Below, one piece after another: positions 36,201 through 48,200 of a DNA stretch of 64,000 nucleotides. Each line of letters opens with the position of its first letter. Position 1 is the stretch's first letter. Source of the DNA: Micropterix aruncella (lineage: Eukaryota; Arthropoda; Insecta; Lepidoptera; Micropterigidae). The notes under the pieces are model-generated. The model made no database searches. It saw nothing but the letters and a program-made list of their open reading frames with translations, and was not told the origin of the DNA. The stretch spans positions 13,569,766 to 13,633,765 of the forward strand of contig OX155979.1 in the NCBI GenBank assembly GCA_944548615.1, written 5' to 3'. The position numbers and the translations under genes were made by a program.

Positions 36201-39200
36201 ACGCTTCCGGAACCGCATTCTTTGTTTGCCTACATCCTGCGTTTTTTTTTCATTCTGTAAAGTGTGTTTCGTCGGTGTTCCTGCGTAGCCATGTTTTTAT
36301 TTGGGCCTGGGGTATGGGCACCGAGGTTCCGGTCCATATACTATTTTCTTTGATACCCTTTTGGCCAGTTCGTCTGCCGCATCGTTGCCCAATGAGTCGC
36401 TGTGCCCTTTAATTCATTGCAGGGTCACTTTATTTGACCCTGCAATGGATTGAAGCGCATTGTGGCATTCCAGTACAAGGACAGAGGTTATAGTATTTTT
36501 TGCTAGCGCTTGTAGCACGGAGGCACTGTCGGAGACAAATTTCATACTTAGGTCTGGAGATTATGGAAATGCACTGTCTCCTAAGCAGCGGGGATGGGTG
36601 TTGACCTGTTGTCATGCCACTCTTGAAATGACTTCGGGTCATTCGATCCCGTGTGGCACTACGGGCAAAGAACGCCCAGGTCCGCAATAAATTCTAATTG
36701 AATTATTGCTGTAATACAACAGGTAGAGGTCGCGTAAACGATTTCGGATCCGTAACCAGTCAGGAGGATAGGTATTCTGAAGGTTAATTCCAGACCGAGA
36801 TATCCTTACCAAAACTGGTAGTTAGGGGGCGAGGCTGCGCGCTGTTTACCTTTCCCATTGCCTCGCCGTAAAGAGTCGGTCTCTAACGGGCTGCTGGCGA
36901 GCTAGACAGTAGATTGTCTTTGACTGTAAGTCTTCTATGCTCATCCCACGGCTGAAAGAATGATTACATATCGTTATACCAGCCTGGGTTCACCGGTTCG
37001 CACGTTGTAGTCGACACTACCCTACTGTTCATCAGGTCTTGTGAGCTAATGGGCCCTGTTGCAGTTTGGCCACTAGGACTCAGTTGTATAGGGTCGGTCA
37101 AACGCACGGCTCAACACCCATCCGGCGGCCTCCACGCAGAAGTGCGAGCCCGCGTGGGACTCTGGCCTGTGGGTCAGTTTCCCCTAGAAGTCAACCTTCG
37201 GGCGTTCCTGGACGGTTTGCGCACCGTGCAGTGTCAGCCAATCGATTGAGCATTCCGACCGACAGCCGGGGGAGTCTGTAAACAGTATTGTCTCTTATAG
37301 AACGGGGGTAATTGTTAACCTTACGGCAACTTTTTTATTTTTTTATTTATTGAGATACTTATGATTAGTTATACAGTTCATTGATCATGTAACGTTTGCT
37401 TCTTATAATAATTATATAAATTATTTAATAATTGATATAGGGAGGTTTAACACATCTTACATGACCTTTCCTGCCAATAGCACATCTAACTAGGCTATAA
37501 TTTCGCCCGTCTCTAGAGTGCATATTTTTATGCAATTTTAAGAAATTAAATGTTTTTTTTTTAACAATAAATTATTTGGACCCACCACCTGTATATACAC
37601 ATAAATATACCAATTTTATAATATATTATATAGCTATGTAATAAATAAATACATTTATAGTTCAAATTTAATACAATTTAACCCTTCCAATCGCGAAGTA
37701 AAAATTCAGCTGTCACTTACGCCGGCGACATTTTCGCTTATAAATTCGGCGCAAGTAAATGAACTTGAGTAAAACGACTATAACTTGTAAACCACTATAC
37801 GGATCATGAAAAGAATAACTGTAAAATGATCGCATTGAAATTTGAAATATAAAACATTGTAAGATTATCTCGTAAAACAATTAAGATAATAATGAATAAA
37901 TATTACAAAGTTGGCGAACTGAAAAAAAGTCGCCTATTCAAATAATTTCGATGTTTTTATCACAAAATACGTAAAATATGCAAAAATTGTAAATACAGTT
38001 ATGTTCTTTATTAAATACTTTACCAAAACTTATATTTTGTTTTACTTATTTGCATACAAAAACATTTAGTTAGCCAAGAAAAAATCGATGTATTCTCCGA
38101 ATATCCGATGTCCGATGTCAAATTAGAAATCAAGTTGAATTGAGCAAAATATAGCCAATTTTGTGATTATATACGATGTAAATCAAATAATAGCTGTTTC
38201 ATTAGCGAATTAAACGAATATTACGTCATAATTCGCGATTTTTCGTCATAATTCGGGAAAACAAACGAACATTTTTTGCAAAGCTAACGTCAAACTATTT
38301 TACGCGATAAATCGTGAAAAAAAGCAGATGAGCTGTCCCAAATTAGAAATTCTCTTTCGGAAACCTTGCTAGAATGCAAATTACTTACGGTTTGGTAGGA
38401 AATAGCACAAAAATAAACAAAATTCACAAAATCACAGAACACGGACAATGCACAAAAGCGCCGCGGCCACTCGGCAATGGCGCGGACCGCTGCGCCGGCG
38501 CGGCTTCGCCATACTGAGTTTATAAAATATTTATCGGCCGGGAGTCGTCGATTAGAGTTAGACCGTTTCATGTATTCGATATCTGTTACTTTAAATATGC
38601 GGAAAGGATCGCAATTCGAGTAATAAATCGCATTTTACGCAGCGCGGAGCGCCCAAACCAAAATTGATTAGCTCAAATCTTAGCGTTTGTAAGCGTCTAA
38701 CCAAAAATGGTTAACTCAAATAGGAAGGGTTAATTAAGAATAATGGATAAGTGATACTAAATAAATTGTCGTGCGTTGCGAAGAAGTTCATCAGATTTTA
38801 CATATCCCTTGTTAAGTAGCCATCTATTAAGGTTTGCTTTAAATATTTTTATGTTAGAATAATTTTTCATGTCTTCACTTAGGGAATTATATAATTTTGG
38901 GGTTATGTAGAATATGGGCTCGATTGCGTTTCTTCGTGAACTAAAATCGGAAATTAGTCCGTGTGAACGAGACAGGGCAAAACGCTAGAGCGGAATGTGA
39001 GATGACCGGTTGTCACTTTTTCACATTAAAACTGCCCGCCAAGGTGAAATCTTACACTTTATATTTCAGAGGTTGGCGGTATCTGCTGGAAAGCATTTCT
39101 TTAAGTGTCCACTCTGCAACGATCGCGAAATCTTTGGACAGACTATGCGAGAAATGGGCATATATGTACCGGACCAGTAAGTGCTTTGAAATTTTATTGA

Positions 39201-42200
39201 AATGCCTTCCAGCCTACAATTCCAGACCCCATTAATCTCGCTCGTTGGAGGTATTCAGAGAATAGTTCATGCCCCATTTGTAGCAATACTCCTTGCGCAG
39301 CTAGACATATTCTAGCTGGCTGCAGGGCAGCCTTAGATTAAGGACCCTACACTTACCGTCATGATAAAGTTCTCGCTGTTGTTTGCGAGATAATTATCTT
39401 CTCAGTGGCTCGTGCCAACAAGGGTCTGATAATACCCTCCAAATCCCCAATACAGTTTGTGCGGGACAGCTCTAAAGGCTAAAAACATTTCACTACAAAA
39501 CCTTTCTCAATAATCGAGAAAGCTTCAGATTGGATTCTGGAGGTCGATTCGGTCTCTAAGTAGTACAAATTCCCTGAAATTCCTCGGATGCACAGCCCTA
39601 CGTCCAGATATAACTCTTTACTCTCTATCCCCCCGACAAAATGGACGATTTATCGGTGAATTCGGTATTTTCTGATAATCTGCGGATGTTAGGACAGAGG
39701 CGGACTACCAAAACATACAAAAACATTTTGACCCGTTCACCGAGTTGACGGAAGACGAATTTCGTTAAGTATCGATTTTCTAAAGTGAACTTTACGAAAA
39801 TAGGCATTAAACAGTATTAAAAATAAAACTAATCAGTCATACACATTACTTTTTATTTCTTTCAGATTCCTGGTCTAAAATGGCCATTCTTTTTAAATAA
39901 ATCGCCTCGTTATGCCGCATCATCTGCTCACGCAAAGCAATTTTCGCTCATACAAAGCAATTTCTCGCTTCTCTCTATTCTCCAACTGTTTCTTTTGCAG
40001 AAGAAACAGCTTGCTATTGCGAATTGCACCTCGACATACGCAACCGACGACCGAAAAGATCTGACAGTTCGATGAGCGTTGTGTACGCAAAACGCGAAAA
40101 TAGCCGGTTACATCACTGTATTGCCAGGATTAAATTGACCGCCTAGTGCTCAGACACAGCGGAGCTACGTAACGCTTATGTATCGTTTATAAATAAGCAT
40201 CGTATGCGCTGTGTCCTAAGGAGATAAGTAGTGCGTAACTAAGACGGAGCTGAGACGTGTCCCAAGCAAATCTAATAAATGAGACTGATTGTTTTTTGCA
40301 GAGACGCATCCTGGGAAATGCCTGGCACGAGTTGGTACGGCAATCTTTATGAAAGACATGGACGGTGCGACTCGCAGTATTGCCTGAACCCACGAGGGCG
40401 CTACCATACCCACAAACGCAGGTATGTTGACCACTACATCTTGATAACGAAATGCAACGTTGTTTTATTTATTTATTTAAGTGACGACAATTTGGTTACA
40501 TAACAAGTCAATCTATACTAATATTTTAAAGAGGTAAAGTTTGTGACGTTCTAGGAAGTAATCTCTGGATATACTGAACCGATTTTGAAAATTCTTTTAC
40601 CAATAGAAAGCCACGTTATTTGTGAGTCATAGGCTTATATATTAATCCGAAAAATTAAAAGACTTTTTCGTGGTAGTCGGATTTGCAAAGTAAGTCGGAG
40701 AATAAGCGGTCGAACGAAAACGTTTCTAAATAACGCTGCCTTAACGATGGGAGATATATGATTAAGTTCGCCGACAGAAGTCATAATTATGAAGATCACT
40801 TGGAATTGCTTGGAATTATTACTCTCAAACAAAGAAGACAAAGAGGGGACCTGATTGGAACATATAAAATTCTAACAGTTATTACGATGTAACTAGACTG
40901 AAGAATATTTACAAATTCAACATCAACACAAATCTTCGAGGTGACAACAAAAAACTCAACCGTACAAAATTTAAATCTAATCCTCTTAACCCTTCGGCTA
41001 CGTAATGACCAAATTTGGTTGCACATCAGACTACGTAACGACCAATATTCGCGGATAGCTCCCGCCCGGAGCGCACAGTAATATTGTTTTCTAATTCGAA
41101 CGCATCCTAAAATCCATACCAAATATCTCATTATTACCATAGATACATAGACGACCGCTAGAATAATTCCGCGCGTCATTTCGCGGATATTTCTGCTAAA
41201 ATTCCATTGTCAAACATCATCAATTTTTTTTTCGAGAAATCATCAAAAATTTTATTGGTTTTTATGAGCTAGTATCTAAATATGTTTGTATGTAAATAAG
41301 CTAAACGAAATATTACATTTGATAAGAGAATCTAATAAACATCACGATAGTATTAACAATTTATTAATAGGGGTCCGTATTTTTCCGTAAGACAAGTACA
41401 AGTTAGAAATTCCGAGTTTTTTTCACGTTTTCGACTTTCTCATATTTATTCATAATTATCTAATTATTTTATAAAATAAGATTTCAATATTATATATACG
41501 AAATTTCAATGCGATCATTGCATAGTTATTATTTTTATGATTACTATAGTAGTTCCACAGTTATAGTACTTTTTGTCGAGCGCGGCGATATTGCAAGAAA
41601 TTCCAATAAATTGCCGCGGTCTGCCATGAAATTATGCCGCTACTCGAAGGGTTAAAAACGTTCTGCCAAATAGAGTGGTGGACATGTGGAATAAACTACC
41701 ATTTGAAGTGATTAGTGCAATCTCTGTCAATCAATTTAAAAACAGACTTGATTTATATCTAAAAACTTGTTAATACTGTTATTATATTGTTAATATTGTT
41801 TAGCTTTACAAAATCTGATCTGGACGTATCAGCAAAGCTGGCTGTCCAAAATAAATAATAATAATAATGATAACATCTATAAATTAAATTAAATATTACA
41901 CTAGCTGAAACCCGTCAAACTCGAATTGACTAATGTTTAAAATATTTTGATGATTTTTTATTTTTCTCTTTTGATGACACGTCTACAGGGCGAGTGCTTT
42001 TTATAGACGCCTTTATCATATTTTTACACCTGGCGTTCTCTCAATTTGCGTTTACAGAAAAATCACATTTCAAATCAATATAGGTATATATTTTTTTATT
42101 CTTTCTTTGGTGACTTTTTTTATTTTTCTCTTTTGATGACACATCTACAGACCAAGAGCTTTTTAGATACCTCAACCAAATTTTTACACCTAGCCGTTCT

Positions 42201-45200
42201 CTCAATTTGACCTTTACAGGAAAAAAAACGTTTCAAATTAATATATAGATTCCTCTAATAGCGGCCTGGTGGCACAGTGGTTAGGTCGCCTGATCTTACA
42301 TTGTAAGGTTCCGGGTTCGATTCCCGGCTGGGTCACCATTTTCCGTTGGGATAAAATTAACGGAATTGCATTTCAATTCTGTCGGTCAAATGCAATAACA
42401 AGACACACACACACATCCATTTAACACTTTTTTTTTTTTTTTTTTTTTTAAATACTAAATGTATACAGCATATTCTTTATATAAAAAAAAACATTTTATA
42501 AATTAACATTAATATAGCCATTAATACATTTTAAATTAGCAAAAAAATATAAAGTACCCATTTAAAAGATAATAATTTTATAACCTTCTTTTTAAGAAAA
42601 AAAGGAAAGGAGGATTTCTAAATATAAATGTATAAGTACAATAGGGGAATGGAAATGGAAGGGAGGGATTGTTATAACTTTATGTGTAATATACGTTCAT
42701 AAATGGCCATACATACGTATACTATTGACATATATATACATATAGACATAAATACACACATAAATATATTGTATATAATAAAGTAATAAGTAAATTTAAA
42801 TTAATTATCGTTCCTGAGCTTTTCTTCGACTGCGTGAAGAAAAGGCTTCCTATCCAGAGAAAAAATGTCAAGGTCATTAAACCTGTTATTAAAAGAGGTG
42901 AGTAACCGTATCACAGTAGAGTTGCTGAAGTGACTTGAATTGCACCTGGGCACATGAAACAAACGAGAAACTCGGGTACTTCTGGGGGGCACTCTCAAGG
43001 AAATTCGCTCAATTAAAGCTGGACAGTCTATTAAACCATGAAGGATGTCATATAGGAAAGACATGTCGGTTATGGTCCGTCTATTATAGAGCAGTGCAAC
43101 CTTAAAGTAATCCGCTCTTTCCTCATATGTCTCGAAGTTCGTGTGCTCGCGCCAATTTAGGTATCGCAAGAAACGCTTTTGGTAGAGTTGGTTGTAAAAC
43201 TTCATAGTAGGGTTGGTTGTAAGAGATTGTCGTATAACAATAAACCCGCCCATTGTGAAATGTCACAATAAAGAGTAAAAACAAACAAAACAAACAATCA
43301 TTGCCCAATTAGAACTGCACCTGACTGCGGGGACTATCTTCTACGGGGAGTATTTAACAACTCCATTTGCATTTTCGTGTAAACATTTATGCTTTGCTTG
43401 GTTGCAGCTCTTGGGAATTGCTTCTGTGTGTGACGTGCGGTTCATATGGCACGCATAGACAATGTCTGAAAGGCTTCGGAGGCTCCAGACTCCCTCCCGG
43501 CACCCAGTTCTGCTGCACAATATGTAAGAATGCTCAAGACGGTGGCATGGCCGCTGAACGGTATGTATCTATTTACTTCTTCAGCTTATGTTGTCAGCTT
43601 AAATTTTCTAGGAATAAGAATTGATAGTAAATTACAATGGAATGCACACATCCAACAATTAGCTAGTAAGCTATGTATCTCAATATACTCTATTAAAAAA
43701 ATAAGAAGTCTTTGTGGTTTTGCAGCGTACTTTATCTTAAACTCGGATATACTTTGCGTATTTTATCTCATTAATGACTTATGGAATACTATTTTTCGGA
43801 AATGCCGCAACCAGTAAAAGAATCTTCCTTTTGCAAAAGAGAGCACTGCGCAGCATGTATCAAGTAACGACTAGGACCTCATGCAAAGAATATACCAGTG
43901 TTTAATGTATACTAGACAGCACCTCGCAGAAACTGCAATTAACCCTTCAAGCCCCGCGACTTCGATATCGAAGTCAACTAAACGCGTCCAGGAAAAGTGA
44001 TTGGGTTTTTCGTGTCATTCCATATGCAGTTGTATTTTATTTAACCCGTTGAGTATGATACGACCAGATCTGGTCGCGCGTTTTTTTCACTTCTTTGACG
44101 TTCTCATATTTATTCATAATTATCTAATTTTTTTACAAAATGATATTTCAATATTCTATATTCGAAATTTCAATGCAATCATTGTGCAGTTGTTCTTTTT
44201 ATGATTGGTGTAGTAGTTTCGTAGTTATAGTACTTTAAGTCGATGTCGCCGAAAATCCTGCAAAAGACACAGATGCATCCATGAAAATACCCATTTACTC
44301 CAAGGGTTAAATGCTCGATGATACAAATATCATCGTGCATTTAAATAAAATACAACTGCATACGGAATGACATGAAAAACCCAATCAAATCACTTTTCCT
44401 GAATGCGTTCAGTTGACTTCGATATCGAAGTCGCGGGGCTTGAAGGGTTAATGCAGACATTCACTCGCATCATACCCGCGGTAGCTCCCTTTTATGCATA
44501 CCCCGAATACCACTGGCAAAAGTACAGAAAAGCTACTCGTACCTTAGCAATAAATTCTATAATCTACTCCCTACAAAATTTAAACAGCTAGAGGACACAA
44601 AATTTAAAAAAAACATCAAGGAGATGCTGATAGGCCACCCTTTCTATAATCTGGCCGAATTTAAGGGCCATGATTTTTCAAATATTGTGCCCATTTAAAT
44701 TACTTAAAGAAGTAGAGCGTTATTGTCTGATTATTTTATATGGTCTTATATCTGTACTTTTAGTTTAAAATGCATAACGTAGATTTAATTTGATTATTTA
44801 ACATTTTACTGACAATTTGAATATTACGATGAATAATTTTAGTACGTATTTTTTCGAATTACTAACTACTTCAAATATTAGGCTTCTATTTTGATTATTT
44901 ATATTTATAGTTTGATAATCTAGTAGTTAATTCTTGACTACCTATGTATGTTCAGTATAGAGTAGTAACGAGACTTAATACCTAGCCCAATTATTTTGAC
45001 ACATCCAAGAGCGGTCTTTAGCCGTCAACTGGACACGACGAAAATGTAATGTAATGTAATAAAAAATTGTTACGGCTGAAGGTTTTCAAAATTCGTATTA
45101 TAACAACGCTTAGTTATTGGTTATAAAATCCATCAGTTATTTTCCTGTGAGTTTTCTCCCACTGCTGAAGGGGTGGTTTTTGTGGACTGTAAGTGTTATT

Positions 45201-48200
45201 TACCTTCGCGTTCTCTCGTTCTTCCCGGCCGCCGAAGAGTCTCCCGTATCTGGTTCACACTCTATTAGATGATCACACAGTGAAAGAGTTTACTTCAAAA
45301 GAACGTTTATTGTCCTTCAATTTACTCGTGAGTTACAGTATACACTTAAATTATGCGCGCGAGTACGTGACCAGCCAAGGGCTGCCGTATGTACAACTAT
45401 TATCCCGCCGCTTAAGGGTCGTTCATTCGCGACCTCGGTATTTTTTGTGACTGCCTGATTTTCCAAAATCGTTCACCTTGCCTCGCTGAAGCCCCGCCAC
45501 TCTAACCCGTGATTGGTTAAAAGGCAATGGCGGCGGTAAGAGACCGGCCCACTGAGGGTTAAGGGGTGTGGCTTAGCGAGAGTACATATTATTCAATCCG
45601 GCTTACATTTTTAACTTAATTTAATCTCACCTTCATTGAAGGTAATTTTCTATAATATGTATTACTACTACATTATCATTAGGTTTATAGCGAAAATAGT
45701 AGATTAAACATTAACAATACATCATATTTAGTACTTAAAATTACTTCGAATAGTTAGCATAATTATAATTATACACTTCCAGACCCCAGTAACCTCGCTC
45801 GTTGGAGCTTTGCCGAGGATAGTTCTTGTCCCCTCTGTAGCAATACCCCTTGCACAGCTAGACACATTTTGGCTGGCTGCAAGGTGGCCTTAGATCAAGG
45901 ACGGTACACTTACCGCCATGACAAAGTTCTCGCTGTTATTCGCGAGGTAATTAGTCTCTCAGTGGCTCGTGCCAACAAGGGTTTGACAGTATCCTCCAAA
46001 CCCCCAATACAGTTTGTGCGGGATGGCTCTAAAGGCAAAAAACATTTAACTACAAAACCTTTCTCAATAATTGAGAAAGCTACAGATTGGATTCTGGAGG
46101 TTGATTCGGTCTCTAAGCAGTATAAATTCCCTGAAAGTCTCGGATGCACAGCCCTCCGTCCAGATATAACTCTTTACTCTCTATCTCGGAAGGTGGCTCT
46201 TATTGTAGAATTAACTGTTCCATGGGAATCAAATATCCCAAAAGACCACGAGTACAAATTAAATAAATACCATGATCTTGCAAATGCCGTAACCCGGAAC
46301 GGCTTCACTGTTCACCTTCACGCGGTGGAAGTTGGCGCTCGTTGCCTGCCAGCTAAATCTCTATTTCACCTCTTTAAAGATCGTGGCCTTTCCAGAAATT
46401 ATCTAAAACTGCGATTTGCGCATCTCAAATTCTATGGCTTCGAAGGGGGAGTGAATGGGTGGTAAGGTGAACGCTCACATGTGGCAAGACAGCTGTCCTA
46501 AACCTACCACAGCCGGTTCGTAAGTCCGGAATCCACTGCTCACCCCCCAGAAGTGTAAAAAAAATTAGTATTATGATGGGCCCGACTCCGGTCGGTGAAT
46601 TCCATGGCAGCTCCGTTTGTATTTATTATTTGATTTTATCCAAGCTTTCAGTCGAATAATTAATAGCCTCCTAATTACCTCAAACATTGCGATTATTTTG
46701 AGATTACCACATTTGTTTTAATATAAGAGGGTTGCGCGAGCGGCTTGCCGCGTTTACGATTTTTTGTTATCGGTCGACACCCTCGATATATCCACTGCGA
46801 GAAATGACAGGTCGATAATTAATTAGGGGTCTTCGACCCTTGAAGACGGCGATATATTATTTCCAGGACCTTTCAAGGAATTTTGTCCTGCGTATTTACT
46901 TAAGACTTCCTTGCGAATGATTTTAATATTTGAATGAGCCGTATTTTGTTTCAGTGTCTGTTATTTATGTCTGTTATGGGGTTGTCTCGAGCGTGTGAAA
47001 GATGAATATAAGCTTCTAAGAATCGATCTCTCGCGAACAGCCACCCATATTAGAGAATGCAAGTAATAATTACAGTTATCGCTCTACAAATCTGGTCACT
47101 TAGAGTAGAAGGTGCCGCCATTAGTTAAATGAGACCTCACAACCACTGTATTGAATTGTACTTTTTTTTTATTTAATTTTTTTTTTTTTTGTTAGACGTA
47201 GCGGCTACGCTCTTCGGGTAAATCTGTGGCAGGAACCACAGATTGCCCATCTTCAACGGTTGCAAAGTAAGTGCCAAGTCATACTTAGATAATCTTATAT
47301 ATTGTAAAAAAATTGTACAACTAAATCTACATGTTCTTTGCCACTATACCATTGATTATATAGGGCAGTGTTATTCAACCGGGGCCGCAACCCCCTGGAA
47401 GGAGGGGTGGGGGCGCGAAGAGACCCCCGGGGGGTCGCAGGCTATCTAAAAATAAAAATCAATAATCTATATATACGGGGTGTTATTACAGCACGGGCTT
47501 TTTTTTCTGTGGGTGAGTCAGTACAACGTAGTAAGCAACTTTTGATAAAAAAATTTGGAAAAACCAAAAAAAAAAATTTTTTTTTTTAAAAAATATTGTT
47601 TTTTATTTTTTTTATTTGATAATTTGAAGAAGTTGGCTGTTAAATAAAGGTTTGAGAAGCGTTTGAGCGTGCTGCGCCATCTAGCGGTAGGTAATAAGTC
47701 GTAAATAAACAATATCAGCGACATTTTACCAACCGCTAGATAGCGCATCGTGATCATAGCTTTTCATAATATTTAAAAATAAAACAAAAAAACAAATTAA
47801 AAAAAAAAAAAAATTTTTTTTTTTTTGAAGTTTATTTTTTAGTTTTTTCCAAAAATTTTTATCAAAAGTTGCTTACTACGTTGTACTGATTCACCCACAG
47901 AAAAAAAAGGCCGTGCTGTAATAACACCCCGTATATATAAAACAAAGTCGGGTTTGTTCGAACACTTATAACTCGAGAACGGCTGGACCGATTTTCATGG
48001 TTTTCGATTTGTAGTATTTGTCTCCGTCCCGAATAGCAGAATAACTATTGAAAACAAAAATTGGAAAGTTGACGAAAAATTAAAATAAAAGAAAAAACAT
48101 TTTCCCATACAAAATGTAAATCCGTGTTTTTCTCATGGTCAGTTGTACGTGGCATGTTCACGTGTCGGTGAAACATCCGCTTTATTTGTTCTTGCGTTTG

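Larger units (their letters stand above)
43590..44700 (+). mobile_element. jockey-like LINE RT fragment, split by nested MITEs
   Basis: 43590-43938 encodes LNFLGIRIDSKLQWNAHIQQ and, frameshifted, LLQKRALRSMYQ. After the insertion, 44452-44700 encodes VKFYNLLPTKFKQLE-like residues and IGHPFYNLAEF. It follows exon 9 within 30 bp. Confidence 0.72.

Noticed and set aside
35040..37325. rRNA-like or structured noncoding gene in the GC-rich block
   Set aside because: The block consists of R670 copies and a LINE piece and does not contain rRNA signatures.
42263..42335. Functional tRNA gene
   Set aside because: The anticodon arm cannot form a 5-bp stem with a 7-base loop, the acceptor needs several wobbles, and a SINE-like body follows.
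45193..45590. GC-rich stretch as a CpG-island-like promoter or a solo LTR
   Set aside because: No duplicated flanks, no matching copy in the window and no exon start could be shown.
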